Below are positions 23,866 through 33,811 of a stretch of DNA of 64,000 nt, one piece after another. The stretch lies in assembly GCA_012729835.1 (NCBI GenBank), contig JAAYCK010000002.1:22508-86507 (forward strand), read 5' to 3'. The first letter of the stretch is position 1, and each line of letters starts with the position of its first letter. The notes beneath the pieces are model-generated. The model worked only from the letters and a program-made list of their open reading frames with translations. It ran no database searches and had not been told where the DNA came from. The translations under genes and the position numbers were made by a program. Source of the DNA: Syntrophomonadaceae bacterium (GTDB lineage Bacteria > Bacillota > Syntrophomonadia > Syntrophomonadales > Syntrophomonadaceae).

Positions 23866-25767
23866 TTACTCGAAGATGTGGTCGTGGGCCTGGCTTATGT
23901 ATTCGATGGGTACTACCTCGATATCTGTCATCCCTCCCGGGATGTCCTTCAGGTTGTCCAGGGGTATGAGGATCTTTTTAATCCCGGCCTGACGGGCTCC
24001 GCAGATTTTTTCGTATAGGGAACCGACCGGTTTGACCCGTCCCTGCAGCGATAGTTCTCCAGTAACCGCCACATCCTGTCGGATGCCCTGACCTTTGATG
24101 GCGCTGTAAATAGCCAGGTACACTGCCGCACCGGCCGAGGGTCCGTCTACCTTGCCCCCACCAACAAAGTTTATGTGTAGATCATAGTTGTTAAGGTTCT
24201 CGTCACACTCCTTGCGCAGGACCGAGGCAGCGTTAAATACTGAATCACGAGCCATGGTGCCGGCGGTATCATTGAAGCGGATGGTTCCCTCGCCGCTGTT
24301 TTCCGGCTTGAACGCGATGGCTTCCAATTCCAGCAGGGTCCCGCGGTAGCCGGCTGCACCTATGGCAAATATCTTGCCGATCTCACTGCCGACCCCGGCC
24401 TTATTCCAGGTATGCGGCGCCATCCTGCTGTTTTGGATAGCTTCATAGACATGCTCGGTCCGAACCTTGACCCGGGGAATACGCGACCGGCTCTCGTTCA
24501 GGGCTATGGCATAGGCATCGACCAGGATCTTGTTGGCCGCCCGTCCTTCTGAAGTGTAGTCGGCTATGATATCATCAACGCCGGGCTGGATGGAGAGCCG
24601 CAGTTTGCGGGCAGAAATCTTCACGATCTGTTTGATATTCCCGACGCTGAGCGGCTCGAAGAACACCTCCATACAGCGGGACCGGAAGGCCGGGCTGATA
24701 TCTTCGCGGCTGCGGGTAGTAGCGCCGATGAGTACGAAGTCGGCGGGAACGCCTTGCTCGAACATCTGCTTGATATAGCGCGGTATCCTTTCGTCCTGGG
24801 GATCAAAATAGGAAGACTCGAAAAATACCCGCTTATCCTCCATTACTTTCAGCAGCTTACTCTGCAGGAAGGGCTCCATGTCGCCAATTTCGTCGATGAA
24901 AAGTATGCCGCCATGGGCATCGGAGACCAGTCCTAGCTTTGGTTCGGGTATGCCTTCCTCGGCCAGTTCTTTGCGGGCGCCCTGATAAATGGGGTCATGT
25001 ACTGAACCCAGGAGCGGGTTGGTCGATTCCCGTGGGTCCCAGCGCAGGGTGGTCCCGTCTACCTCGATAAAGGGAGCATTAGCGGCAAATATGCTGTCGC
25101 GCCGTCCCCTGACCATCTCCAGGGCCAACCGGGCACAGGTAGTTTTGCCTACACCGGGCGGGCCATAGAGCAGTATATGTTGTGGATAGGGGGTATTAAG
25201 CTTGGATATGAGAGATTTGATAGCCTTTTCCTGACCGATGACCTCTTTCAGGCTGGAGGGTCGCAGCATCTCCAGGGCAGAGCGGCTGAGGCTGGTGCAT
25301 TCCATTTTTTCCAGGCGGCCGAGTTTTTTGAGGGTCCAGGCATTTTCCGAGCTGGGTTTCTGTTCTTTGAGTACCTCCAGCTTGATATCCCGGATATATT
25401 CGTTATACTTTTTCTCCATCTTGTCCTGGATAAGCAGCTCCAACTTGTCTTCCACTATCTGGCGGGCATAGATATCCGCCAGCATCTCTTCCAGGCCGTC
25501 CATCAGGGCGGGAATATCTTCCTCGGCTAATTCGGCCGAGAGGGGGGTCTCCTGCAGTATCCGCTGCAGAGCCCGGACCCGATCGGTGATCCGGATAGAT
25601 CCCATCAGGTCGATGACATCCAATCTGCTGGCCCGGAGTATAAGGCCCTGAGTGCCGTAAATGTTGTCCAGATGTTTGTAGATGGATTCTATCCGCAGGT
25701 TAAGGTCTTGTTCCTGTTCCGGATCGGAATCCTTGGAAAATCGTTGCTTCACCGTATACTGCGTCAC
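23866..25767 (-). CDS. lonC: Lon-family ATP-dependent protease, LonC type
   Basis: A 633-aa protein from GTG 25767 behind AGGAGG. There is no membrane segment, unlike LonB. The N-terminal 150 residues are helical (DLNLRIESIYKHLDNIYGTQ). The AAA+ domain has Walker A YGPPGVGKTTCA and Walker B GGILFIDEIGDME. The protease domain has the dyad Ser544 (KVDGPSAGAAVY) and Lys587 (VKPVGSLYEKICG), 43 residues apart as in Lon. Length and N-terminus match the spore-former LonC group. Role is probably protein quality control during sporulation or stress. It is encoded between rplI and purA. Confidence 0.88.
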   Translation of the reverse strand: MTQYTVKQRFSKDSDPEQEQDLNLRIESIYKHLDNIYGTQGLILRASRLDVIDLMGSIRITDRVRALQRILQETPLSAELAEEDIPALMDGLEEMLADIYARQIVEDKLELLIQDKMEKKYNEYIRDIKLEVLKEQKPSSENAWTLKKLGRLEKMECTSLSRSALEMLRPSSLKEVIGQEKAIKSLISKLNTPYPQHILLYGPPGVGKTTCARLALEMVRGRRDSIFAANAPFIEVDGTTLRWDPRESTNPLLGSVHDPIYQGARKELAEEGIPEPKLGLVSDAHGGILFIDEIGDMEPFLQSKLLKVMEDKRVFFESSYFDPQDERIPRYIKQMFEQGVPADFVLIGATTRSREDISPAFRSRCMEVFFEPLSVGNIKQIVKISARKLRLSIQPGVDDIIADYTSEGRAANKILVDAYAIALNESRSRIPRVKVRTEHVYEAIQNSRMAPHTWNKAGVGSEIGKIFAIGAAGYRGTLLELEAIAFKPENSGEGTIRFNDTAGTMARDSVFNAASVLRKECDENLNNYDLHINFVGGGKVDGPSAGAAVYLAIYSAIKGQGIRQDVAVTGELSLQGRVKPVGSLYEKICGARQAGIKKILIPLDNLKDIPGGMTDIEVVPIEYISQAHDHIFE

Positions 25768-25782
25768 TAGTTCCTCCTGGGA

Positions 25783-26229
25783 CTATTCTGCTGTTACTAC
25801 CACGATAATCTCAGCTTGAACAGCAGGATAAATTTTCAGCTTAACCCGGTATTCACCCAGGTGCTTGATGGGGTCCTTGAGATCGATCTTCTTTTTATCG
25901 ATATCCAGCCTGTATTCCTTATGGATAAATTCAGCAATCTCACGGCTGGTGACTGCGCCAAACAGCTTATCGCCACCGCCGGCCCGGGCTGGCACCTTGA
26001 CCGTCTTGCCGTCAATTTTGTCGCGCAGGGCTTCGGCGTCGGCCATTTCACGGTCCTTGTGCTTTTGCACCCGCTGCTTCTTCTCCTCGCCGGCCTTAAT
26101 ATTGGTATTGGTCGCCTCTACCGCCAGGCCTCTAGGCAGTAAATAATTGCGGGCGTAACCGTCCGCAACCTCTTTGACATCCCCTTCTTTGCCCAGATTC
26201 TTAATCTCTTTGGTCAGAATTACCTTCAT
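25783..26229 (-). CDS. rplI: Ribosomal protein L9
   Basis: A 148-aa protein, normal length. [20 protein letters not shown] and [16 protein letters not shown] are the conserved N-terminal RNA-binding part; the C-terminal domain ([20 protein letters not shown]) is typical. It binds 23S rRNA in the large subunit. It lies one base after the DUF2232 gene and directly before lonC, as in other Firmicutes operons. Confidence 0.97.
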   Translation of the reverse strand: MKVILTKEIKNLGKEGDVKEVADGYARNYLLPRGLAVEATNTNIKAGEEKKQRVQKHKDREMADAEALRDKIDGKTVKVPARAGGGDKLFGAVTSREIAEFIHKEYRLDIDKKKIDLKDPIKHLGEYRVKLKIYPAVQAEIIVVVTAE

Positions 26230-26230
26230 G

Positions 26231-27193
26231 TTAATCCCCCTTCTCTATTCGCAGTTTGCGATAATCCAGCAGAGCGTCAAACATGCCAAAAATACTGAAG
26301 AATATCAAGGCTGACGGAAGGAAAAAGGTACCCAAGATGACCAGTATGACGGTAAACCATCGCCGGGCCGTCGGTCGCATCTGTCCTATCTTGTATATTA
26401 CTGCCGCCAATCCATAGTAGACCGTTACAGGAACCAGCACGACCAAAATGTTGGACCCGATGTAGAACAGCTGGTCATTTCCCTGCTGATTGCCCCATAA
26501 ACATAAGGCCAGGCCGGCAATTATCACCCAAACCAACTGCCAGGCCATGATCTCCTGGCTAAATGGTTTTTTCTTTAGACGCTCATCGCCCGACTTTCGG
26601 TTGATAAAAACCGCCAGTAGCAGGGCGAAAAATACTGTCATGATTACCTGAAGATAGAAAATAGCCCACAGATGATTGAGGATAGCCCCGCTCACCTTCT
26701 GGGCATTCTCTATGAAACTCTCCCGGGTTATGCCCTGCTCGGCATAAAGCTCCGCCAATCCAGATTTATCAAAATCCTGCATGCTCTCTTCAATATAGGT
26801 ATTGATCTCGTTTTGTACACCCTGCTTCCAATCTTCCTGGTCCTGAAACAGGGTTATGCCTAGAAACACCGACAAACCAACTACAGCAATCGCTATACCG
26901 GCCCTTAGCAGTTCATAATACTTGGCTCCCCGCCATAACATATAGCTCATGATCATCATGGCCAGACCCGATAAAGCCATTATAAATAAGGAAAATACCA
27001 ATCCGCCTAAATAATAGATCACCGCGATATTAACTGCAAAAATAACCAAGAGTTGCGGCCTCTGCAAGTGTTTGCCGCCGATAATCAGAATAGCCCCCCA
27101 CACTATAGCTACCACCAGCGCGAACGCAGGTCCGGCTGCCATCAAATAGCACAGCGTACAACTCAGTAATAAGAATAGTATAAAGACTGCCAT
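26231..27193 (-). CDS. DUF2232 (YybS-like) membrane protein
   Basis: A 320-aa integral membrane protein with about eight hydrophobic segments ([20 protein letters not shown], the [11 protein letters not shown] region, [20 protein letters not shown], later [17 protein letters not shown]). A soluble loop at residues about 115-170 contains the [20 protein letters not shown] motif. The family (YybS) lies between rpsR and rplI in many Firmicutes; its function is not known, though a transporter-like role has been suggested. It is immediately followed by rplI. Confidence 0.85.
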   Translation of the reverse strand: MAVFILFLLLSCTLCYLMAAGPAFALVVAIVWGAILIIGGKHLQRPQLLVIFAVNIAVIYYLGGLVFSLFIMALSGLAMMIMSYMLWRGAKYYELLRAGIAIAVVGLSVFLGITLFQDQEDWKQGVQNEINTYIEESMQDFDKSGLAELYAEQGITRESFIENAQKVSGAILNHLWAIFYLQVIMTVFFALLLAVFINRKSGDERLKKKPFSQEIMAWQLVWVIIAGLALCLWGNQQGNDQLFYIGSNILVVLVPVTVYYGLAAVIYKIGQMRPTARRWFTVILVILGTFFLPSALIFFSIFGMFDALLDYRKLRIEKGD

Positions 27194-27196
27194 TCG

Positions 27197-27514
27197 TCAC
27201 CTCTTTGATTTTTCCAGGTAGACCAGCAACTCTGACAGGTTACCCAACCAATCTTCTCCTCCCAGAGATTCATCCAGGCTGATGTGTAATTTATTCTTTA
27301 TTTTGGTGTCCACCTCCGCAAAGCTTACCCCTACCTTCTGGCCCAGTATATATGCCAGAATGATAATGGTAGACAGAGCATCGCACACCGCATCTGAACT
27401 CTTTAATAATAGCGATTTGAACAGTTGGGCAATCGAATCAACCATTTCTGCCTTGAGCCAGTCAATCATCTTCAGATTCTTTGCTACATCAATTTCACGA
27501 GCTCGCGCTCTCAA
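27197..27514 (-). CDS. MazG-like family protein
   Basis: A 105-aa protein from TTG 27514, behind GGAGGTGAG. KNLKMIDWLKAEMVDSIAQL and LSTIIILAYILGQKVG are typical of the short MazG-like family found beside yybS in Clostridia. It may bind nucleotide or another small ligand; the catalytic Glu set of full MazG is not all present. It ends 3 bases before the DUF2232 gene. Confidence 0.75.
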   Translation of the reverse strand: MRARAREIDVAKNLKMIDWLKAEMVDSIAQLFKSLLLKSSDAVCDALSTIIILAYILGQKVGVSFAEVDTKIKNKLHISLDESLGGEDWLGNLSELLVYLEKSKR

Positions 27515-27602
27515 TCATCTCACCTCCAGGAATTAGATTTCTGCAATCGAAAGCCTATTTCCTGCTTTTGGATCGTTAGGGCAAAATAAATAAAAATACA
27601 AC

Positions 27603-27631
27603 AAGGGACCCTCCAAATGGGAGGGTCCCTT
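27603..27631 (-). terminator. Strong terminator after rpsR
   Basis: AAGGGACCCTCC and GGAGGGTCCCTT form a perfect 12-bp stem with a 5-base loop. On the minus strand the stem is followed by a T-rich run; on the plus strand by TAAAATCATTTTTTT, so it can work both ways. It closes the rpsF-ssb-rpsR operon. Confidence 0.85.
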
Positions 27632-27648
27632 AAAATCATTTTTTTAAT

Positions 27649-27873
27649 TTATTCGGCAGTGTAAGGCAGGAGCGCCATCGTGCGGGTTCTCTTGATGGCT
27701 ATGGTCAGCTGCCGCTGGTGATGAGCACAGTTTCCGGTGATCCGGCGGGGCAGAATCTTGCCGCGTTCCGTGATATACCGACGCAGACGAGAAACTTCCT
27801 TGTACTCAATATGCTCAATTTTATCAGCGCAGAAATTGCACTGACGTCTCTTCTTCCTTCTTTCCTTTTTCAC
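27649..27873 (-). CDS. rpsR: Ribosomal protein S18
   Basis: A 74-aa basic protein. [40 protein letters not shown] and [20 protein letters not shown] are the S18 signature. It binds with S6 in the small-subunit platform. It is the last gene of the rpsF-ssb-rpsR operon, ahead of a strong terminator. Confidence 0.97.
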   Translation of the reverse strand: MKKERRKKRRQCNFCADKIEHIEYKEVSRLRRYITERGKILPRRITGNCAHHQRQLTIAIKRTRTMALLPYTAE

Positions 27874-27893
27874 GTTCTTCCCTCCTTGTCGAT

Positions 27894-28331
27894 CTAGAAT
27901 GGGACCTCATCGTGGGGATCCACGAAGTCGACTTCTTCGATGGCAACTTCACGCCCCAGGTCATTCCATTCATCCTGCTGACGGGGTTTACTATTAAAAT
28001 CCGAGCTTGATTGCGAGCCTGTCCCTGGCCTGGTTAAAAATCTCACATCCTCGGCGACTACTTCCACCGCTTTACGCTTCGAGCCGTCCTGCGCTTCGTA
28101 ACTACGTACCTGCAGACGTCCTTCCACCATAGCCATCTGACCCTTGGTAAGATACTGGGCACAATTCTCTGCGGTCTTCTGCCAGACCACGATATCGATA
28201 AAGTCAGTCTCCTCGCGCTTGAATTTGCGATTTATGGCTAAGGTGAACCGCGCTACGGCAGTTCCTTGCTGGGTATACCGCAATTCAGGGTCGCGGGTAA
28301 GTCTCCCGATAAGAATCACTCGGTTTAACAA
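27894..28331 (-). CDS. ssb: Single-stranded DNA-binding protein
   Basis: A 145-aa protein from TTG 28331, behind GGGGGG. The OB-fold core covers residues 2-105 ([40 protein letters not shown]). The C-terminus ends in DPHDEVPF, the acidic tip that binds partner proteins, although it lacks the terminal DIPF wording. It sits between rpsF and rpsR, its normal place. Confidence 0.96.
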   Translation of the reverse strand: MLNRVILIGRLTRDPELRYTQQGTAVARFTLAINRKFKREETDFIDIVVWQKTAENCAQYLTKGQMAMVEGRLQVRSYEAQDGSKRKAVEVVAEDVRFLTRPGTGSQSSSDFNSKPRQQDEWNDLGREVAIEEVDFVDPHDEVPF

Positions 28332-28359
28332 TGATTTTACCCCCCAACGCTATAGAGCC

Positions 28360-28653
28360 CTATTTTTCATCCTGACGGATGATTATATGGCGCAGGAATT
28401 TATCTGAGATCTTGATGACCCGGTCCAGTTCCTGGATGGTCTCCGGCTGCCCCTTGAAATGCCACACAGAATAAACACCTTCCGTGTATTTTTCAATGGG
28501 GTACGCCAGACGCTTCTTTCCCCAACCGTCCAGTTCCTTGCCAAACTCGCCGCCGAAGTCGGCTATGATCTTCTGCAGCCTTTCCTTTGCTTCGACGCTT
28601 TGTTCCTCTTCCAGATCCGGTTTGAGAATAAACATCATCTCATACTCGCGCAC
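28360..28653 (-). CDS. rpsF: Ribosomal protein S6
   Basis: A 97-aa protein from GTG 28653, behind GGAGGTG. REYEMMFILKPDLEEEQSV, KRLAYPIEKYTEGVYSVWHF and KFLRHIIIRQDEK are the S6 signatures. It pairs with S18 and opens the rpsF-ssb-rpsR operon. Confidence 0.97.
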   Translation of the reverse strand: MREYEMMFILKPDLEEEQSVEAKERLQKIIADFGGEFGKELDGWGKKRLAYPIEKYTEGVYSVWHFKGQPETIQELDRVIKISDKFLRHIIIRQDEK

Positions 28654-28830
28654 CGCTACACCTCCTCCCTATGGTCTAACCCACATGTAATGGGTAATGG
28701 CCCCGACTCAAGGCCGGAGCAGGGACCTTATGATTATACCAGTATCAGGGAGAGCAATGCAAGGGATAAGAGTTATTTTATGTTGGATGGTAAAATATCT
28801 GCCCAGTTCTGGCTGAAATAACTTTGATGA

Positions 28831-30201
28831 TCAGGACGAGACAATTATTATCCTTCTTTCGTTGGCATCATAATACATGGTGACATCCCGAAGTTCCCGC
28901 TTAAGCTCCACCGAATCGTTTTTGATGCGAAACGAGGTAGCATTATGTATCCGGTCTTTGACTTTGATCATGCCTTCGCCCTTGGTCAGGCGCAGGGTAT
29001 TATTGATCCTGGCAATCTCTTCCTTGCTCTTTTCCGCTTTCTCCAGCAGTGAATTATAAGTGGGCAGCAGCTTTCTCAGAACCTCCAGGGTGTCCGGATT
29101 CTGATCCTTGGCCATTTCTCTGATTTTTGCTGCCAGGAAACGTATCCGTTCTTCTTCTGACTGCATATCTTCCTTGAGTTTTCTTAGCTCACGGAACAGA
29201 GCCCGGCGGTCAAAGCCCTTGACTACCAGGTTAAGATCACGGTCTGACTGGATCGAATTGACCAGTACCCGGGAGCCGACCATTATATCGTTATATCCCA
29301 GTATCTTACCTCGACGCCCCTGTAACAGCAGCGCCTGTCCGGCTTTGATATTAGAGCGCAGTACATACTCATTGACTACGACGTCTTCGCCGGCTTCCAC
29401 CTCGGCTTCCTGAACGTAGCGGGCTTCGACGTTTTTACGGGCTTTTATCAGTGCTCCGCCGCGGCCATTGATCCCCTGGTGCACAAAAATCGAGCCCCCG
29501 TAGGAGATAGCCGAAGCATTCTCGATACCGCCGCGGATCTCGATGTCCTCCTCCGCTTCGACCTTGAACCCATCGCGGATCCAGCCGGTAATAACGATCT
29601 TGCCGGGGAACTGGAGATTGCCGATATTGAAGTCGACGTCCCCCTTTATTACCTGCAGGCGGGTGACCCCAATCTTGCCGCCTTGCCAGGTCAATGCCCC
29701 ATCATACTCGGCAACGGCAGCGTTGGTCTTCACCAGCACACCCTTGCTAACTTCAAACTTCCCTGGTCTGCCCGGTTTGGGCGCAAGCAGCTGGCCCAAC
29801 ACGTTATAGCCCGGCTCCCCTTCGGTGCCTGGCTGCATGGACGCCAAAAACTGCCCGGTCTCCACCTGTATAATAGAGCCCAGGTTATAGTAATCGACGC
29901 TGCCGTCTTCAGTTATTTCAGGTTTGAGGTCAGGTGGCCGGTAATGATAAGTGATTTTGGCGTCTTCGCCCGGAATGGGATTGTTTCCTTCAGCGACGAG
30001 GTATTTGGTGCTGGAAGTACGGTTCTCCAAACATAAGTGTTCGATTCGTTCTTTATTAATACCATAACATACGCCGGCTTCGGCCAGGGCTTCCATAACC
30101 TCGGAATGGCTTACTTGATCATAAGCCCCGACTGTCACCCAGGCCAGCATTTTATCGGGTGAAATCTTCACTCCGACCCGTTTCGGAATCGACTCTAACA
30201 A
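28831..30201 (-). CDS. FapA (DUF342) family polymerising protein
   Basis: A 456-aa protein from TTG 30201. The N-terminal part (VTVGAYDQVSHSEVMEALAE, IPGEDAKITYHYRPPDLKPE) and the beta-helix repeats after residue 150 (GDVDFNIGNLQFPGKIVITG, EDIEIRGGIENASAISYGGS) are the FapA/DUF342 fold. Residues about 340-420 form a coiled coil. Family members assemble cell-associated polymers; exact roles vary. It lies upstream of rpsF, divergent in composition from the small genes to its right. Confidence 0.88.
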   Translation of the reverse strand: MLESIPKRVGVKISPDKMLAWVTVGAYDQVSHSEVMEALAEAGVCYGINKERIEHLCLENRTSSTKYLVAEGNNPIPGEDAKITYHYRPPDLKPEITEDGSVDYYNLGSIIQVETGQFLASMQPGTEGEPGYNVLGQLLAPKPGRPGKFEVSKGVLVKTNAAVAEYDGALTWQGGKIGVTRLQVIKGDVDFNIGNLQFPGKIVITGWIRDGFKVEAEEDIEIRGGIENASAISYGGSIFVHQGINGRGGALIKARKNVEARYVQEAEVEAGEDVVVNEYVLRSNIKAGQALLLQGRRGKILGYNDIMVGSRVLVNSIQSDRDLNLVVKGFDRRALFRELRKLKEDMQSEEERIRFLAAKIREMAKDQNPDTLEVLRKLLPTYNSLLEKAEKSKEEIARINNTLRLTKGEGMIKVKDRIHNATSFRIKNDSVELKRELRDVTMYYDANERRIIIVSS

Positions 30202-30383
30202 CTTCTCCCTTAACCCCCGCAGACTCTATTTCTCTACGTTTCTCTCCGTGTGGACTGCAATTCTTGCTGGGATAATTTGTGTGACGATTACATTATAAAA
30301 TATGTCGTATTATACCACTACCAGAACTAATGTGCAAAAGGTGGCAATATTCCCTTATTAGGCTATTGCCGGATAAAAACAGA

Positions 30384-30405
30384 AGTGCGGGCTTTACCCC
30401 GCACT
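30384..30405 (-). terminator. Terminator after the 72-aa gene
   Basis: AGTGCGGG and CCCGCACT form an 8-bp stem with a short loop. On the minus strand TTCTGTTTTTAT follows. It ends the transcript of the DUF951-side genes ahead of the FapA-type gene. Confidence 0.75.
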
Positions 30406-30426
30406 AGATGGTTATAACTTGATTTT

Positions 30427-30645
30427 CTACAGGCGTCCCCGGACCAGCAGACTGTTAAGTTCGGAGATCGGTTTCTCAATGATGTAGGTATCGGCAAACA
30501 ACGCCTTCAGAACCGCAATAACCTCGCTTTTTCCTGCCCTTTTGAAGGCTAATATACAAAACTGGTCAGCTGGAGACATGGTTTTTACCGTCACCAGATC
30601 TCCTATCCGAAAAGTGCCACCGCTTCCTGCCACCCTGAACTTCAT
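30427..30645 (-). CDS. Small conserved-looking protein, 72 aa
   Basis: A 72-aa protein. RVAGSGGTFRIGDLVTVKTM suggests a small beta barrel; the rest (SEVIAVLKALFADTYIIEKP) is helical. It is followed by a terminator. No family is recognised, though the GDLVTVK start resembles short SH3-like barrels. A role in the same unit as the DUF951 gene is possible, since both lie on the same strand, 78 bases apart. Confidence 0.6.
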   Translation of the reverse strand: MKFRVAGSGGTFRIGDLVTVKTMSPADQFCILAFKRAGKSEVIAVLKALFADTYIIEKPISELNSLLVRGRL

Positions 30646-30723
30646 ATGTCCTCACTCCCAGCTGGTCGAACGTCAATAAAGATGCGGTTCTACCAGTAGT
30701 ATATGCAGGGTGGTAAACAAAGG

Positions 30724-30918
30724 TTATGGGGCCGGTTTCTCAACGCGTATCATGCGTTTTTCGAATTCCATCCGGGGCAGCATGACGACGCGCTGGCAGC
30801 CCTGGCATTGGATCTTGATATCAGCACCCATGCGGGTAACTTCCCAATTATAGCTGCCGCAGGGATGTTGTTTCTTCATGCGCACTATGTCGCCCAGCTT
30901 AAACTGCTTACGCTCCAT
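30724..30918 (-). CDS. DUF951 family protein
   Basis: A 64-aa protein. FKLGDIVRMKKQHPCGSYNW, RMGADIKIQCQGCQRVVMLP and RMEFEKRMIRV match the DUF951 family of short beta-barrel proteins with a CxxC pair, common in Firmicutes near parB and rpsF. The Cys pair may bind zinc. Function is unknown. Confidence 0.9.
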   Translation of the reverse strand: MERKQFKLGDIVRMKKQHPCGSYNWEVTRMGADIKIQCQGCQRVVMLPRMEFEKRMIRVEKPAP

Positions 30919-30964
30919 CTTCCCACCCCTCCCCCGGGCTTTTTAGATTTTCATAACAATACGT

Positions 30965-31993
30965 TTAACGAATTATCAACCTGCCCTCGCCGGATTCCAT
31001 GACTCGCCCTACCACCCAGGCAGGACAGTTAACCCGGGTCAGTTCAGCCTTGAGTTTCTCGGCCTGACTTTGTTCCAGGGCAATAAGCATGCCCCCGGCC
31101 GTTTCCGGTGAGAAAATCAAATCACTCATGACGGGGTCAGTCTGACCCCGGAAAACTACCCGGGAGATCACGTGATCCCGGTTGCGGTAAGCCCCGGCCG
31201 GAATCAGCCCCATTGCTGCATACTCAAGGGTTCCCTGCATAAAAGGCAGGCGGTTGATATCAACTTCCAGATCAACCCGGCTGGCGGCAGCCAGCTCCAT
31301 TAGGTGCCCTGCTAAACCAAATCCGGTGATATCGGTGGCAGCATGAGCACCGGTCTCTTGCATGGCTTCAGCGGCTGCCCGATTAAGAGTGGACATCCAG
31401 GACACCGCCTCGGCAGCAGCCTCTAGCGATGCCATTTCCGCCTTGATGGCAGTGGTTATCACCCCGCTGCCCAAGGGTTTGGTGAGGATGAGCATGTCAC
31501 CAGGCTGTGCTCCGTTATTTCCGATGATGCGATCCGGATGCACCAGGCCGGTTACTGCCAATCCGTATTTTGGTTCATTATCATCCACCGTGTGCCCGCC
31601 CATTAGCAGTGCCCCGGCTTCCTTTAGCTTGTCCAGTCCTCCGGCCAGTATCTGACCCAGGACTTCCATCTCACCGCATTCCGGAAAACAGACAATATTC
31701 ATGGCCAACAGCGGCCGCCCTCCCATGGCATAAACATCGTTCAAGGCGTTGGTCGCAGCAATCTGGCCAAAAACATAGGGATCGTCAACCATGGGTGTGA
31801 AAAAATCCAGCGTCTGCACCAGGGCAGTCGTTTCATTCAGGCGGTAGACGCCTGCATCATCGCGCCCGCCAAACCCCACCAGCAGATCCGGATGACCCGG
31901 TATATCCAGCGCGGACAATATCTCTTCCAGGGCCCCCGGCCCCATCTTGGCAGCTCAACCCGCCGCTCGTACCATCTGGGTAAGTCTCTCCAC
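30965..31993 (-). CDS. selD: Selenophosphate synthetase with in-frame UGA (Sec)
   Basis: The enzyme makes selenophosphate from selenide and ATP, the selenium donor for tRNA-Sec. Reading from GTG 31993, behind GGAGG, the frame gives VERLTQMVRAAG, then TGA at 31955-31957, then AAKMGPGALEEIL and the full SelD sequence, 342 residues in all (family 330-350). The TGA is codon 13, at the active-site Cys/Sec position followed by A-A-K. Standard calling starts at ATG 31945 and loses the active site. A perfect 5-bp stem with GGG loop (31930-31942) begins 12 bases after the UGA, a SECIS candidate. Later signatures: LNDVYAMGGRPLLAMNIVCF, TDITGFGLAGHLMELA. Confidence 0.95.
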
Positions 31994-32022
31994 GGTCAAC
32001 ACCTCCCTTCCTGGGGTTTGAT

Positions 32023-32246
32023 TTTTTTGCCACTGATGAACACAGATTAAGACAGATTTTTCTGTATCATTTTATTATATCTGCTACAAGATTCACCGAT
32101 GGCTAGCTTTATAAAAATATTTTTGAGGTGAAAATCCCTTAACCACATTATGCAACCACAAGCAGGTATAAGAACCATCCCTATACCTGCTTTCCCGCTG
32201 TAAAAGAATCTGTGTCCATCTGTGTAAATCTGTGGCTAAATTTTCG
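32023..32246. repeat. Dispersed element B1 (CACAGATTAA-type inverted repeat)
   Basis: Between the M18 gene and selD. The left end reads GCCACTGATGAACACAGATT and the right end ATCTGTGTAAATCTGTGGC, an inverted pair. The element lies in a region without genes, and other copies occur near 58.3 kb and at the window end. Confidence 0.6.
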
Positions 32247-32264
32247 TAACCCTCTACCCGATCC

Positions 32265-33722
32265 CTAGCTCCGTTTGGGTTTGGCTGCCCGGGTGCGGGT
32301 GGTTTTGGCCCGGGGTTTGGCCTCTTTGACCGGAACTGCTCCGAAGGACTGCATGAAGGCTTTATACCCTTTGTAAGCCATATAGACATCCGCCTTGCTG
32401 GTCACTTCAAACGGTGAATGCATGCCCAGGACGGCTACGCCACAATCCAGTACTTCCATGCCGTAGCGGGCGATATACTGGGCCACGGTTCCACCGCCAC
32501 CAATGTCGACCTTGCCCAACTCCCCGACCTGCCAGGTGACTCCATTGCCATCGAACAGCTGGCGGATAGCGGCAAGAAACTCGGGGTTAGCATCACTGGA
32601 TCCGGATTTGCCACGGGCACCGGTGTATTTGGTGACAACCAGGCCATTACCCATAAAACTGTTGTTCATTTTTTCAAAAACCTCGGGATAATTGGGATCG
32701 ACCGCTGAATTTACATCGGCCGACAGGCAGTGGGATGCCATCAGGCTCTTGCGTACGGCAAAATAGCTGGTCTCCCCGCTCTTATGCAGCAGTTCTGCTA
32801 TCAGATTTTCGATTATCATGGATTGCAGGCCGGTGTTGCCGGTACTGCCTATCTCTTCTTTGTCTACAAACAAAGCTATGGCCGTTCGCTGTGGTTTATC
32901 CAGCTCCAGCGCCGCGATCAGTGAGGTATAAGCGCAGACCCGGTCATCCTGCCCGTAAGCACCTACCATGCTGCGGTCCAATCCCACATCCCGGGCCGGC
33001 CCGGCTGGTACCAGTTCCAGTTCGGCGCTGGTGAAATCATCTTCTTCGATGCCATAGCGCTCTTTCAACAATTCGGCGATCATGGTCTTGACCGGATCGC
33101 GTTCGGCTTCTCCCGGACGGCTGCCGACCAGCGCATTAAGCCCTTCTCCCTTTATGGCCTCACCCAGCTTCTTTTCCATCTGATCCTTGGCCAGATGGGG
33201 GAGCAGGTCACTGATAGTCAGGACCAGGTCATCCGCGCTTTCTCCTACTGACAGCCGTATGATCTGCCCGTCCGGTTTTACCACTACCCCGTGCAGCGCC
33301 AGCGGTATAGCCAGCCATTGATACTTCTTGATCCCGCCATAATAATGAGTCTTGAGCAAAGCCTGCCCGTCAGCCTCATAGAGCGGTCGGCCTTTGAGAT
33401 CCAGGCGGGGGCAATCGATATGGGACGCCACCAAATTGACCCCATTGGCCAGAGGTTCTTCGCCTATCACGATCAGGGCGCATACCTTGCCCTTGTCCGT
33501 AAAAAAGATCTTTTGTCCTGGTATTATGGTGTCGATGTCCGACAGCTTTTTGAACCCTTGCTCTGCTGCCAGCTGGGCCATGTAATCCACTGCTTCCCGC
33601 TCGGTCTTAACCACGCTGAGAAAATTCAGGTAACCTTCATTGAAGTCATAGGCCGCCTGAGTCTCGGCCTCTTCCATTCGGGTCCACGCATTGGGTTTAA
33701 GTTCTGCACCGTTTTCCGTCAC
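32265..33722 (-). CDS. M18-family aminopeptidase
   Basis: A 485-aa protein from GTG 33722 behind GGAGG. Metal-binding signatures of M18 are NLVASHIDCPRLDLKGRPLY (His, then Asp), FVDKEEIGSTGNTGLQS (Glu pair) and a C-terminal LDCGVAVLGMHSPFE (His). The family removes N-terminal residues, often Asp/Glu or Leu. The C-terminal tail (KPRAKTTRTRAAKPKRS) is basic and unusual. It is a single-gene unit on this strand, 32 bases from element B1. Confidence 0.92.
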   Translation of the reverse strand: MTENGAELKPNAWTRMEEAETQAAYDFNEGYLNFLSVVKTEREAVDYMAQLAAEQGFKKLSDIDTIIPGQKIFFTDKGKVCALIVIGEEPLANGVNLVASHIDCPRLDLKGRPLYEADGQALLKTHYYGGIKKYQWLAIPLALHGVVVKPDGQIIRLSVGESADDLVLTISDLLPHLAKDQMEKKLGEAIKGEGLNALVGSRPGEAERDPVKTMIAELLKERYGIEEDDFTSAELELVPAGPARDVGLDRSMVGAYGQDDRVCAYTSLIAALELDKPQRTAIALFVDKEEIGSTGNTGLQSMIIENLIAELLHKSGETSYFAVRKSLMASHCLSADVNSAVDPNYPEVFEKMNNSFMGNGLVVTKYTGARGKSGSSDANPEFLAAIRQLFDGNGVTWQVGELGKVDIGGGGTVAQYIARYGMEVLDCGVAVLGMHSPFEVTSKADVYMAYKGYKAFMQSFGAVPVKEAKPRAKTTRTRAAKPKRS

Positions 33723-33811
33723 TGGATAACCTCCTTAATACTAAGTATATAAATTTTTTTCATCTTTCCCTGTCGCGGGAATGCTCTATACATTGAAAGC
33801 ATCAGCGTGCT

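Noticed and set aside
32093..32389. 98-codon minus-strand frame after the M18 gene
   Set aside because: It crosses dispersed element B1 and overlaps the end of the M18 gene in another frame.
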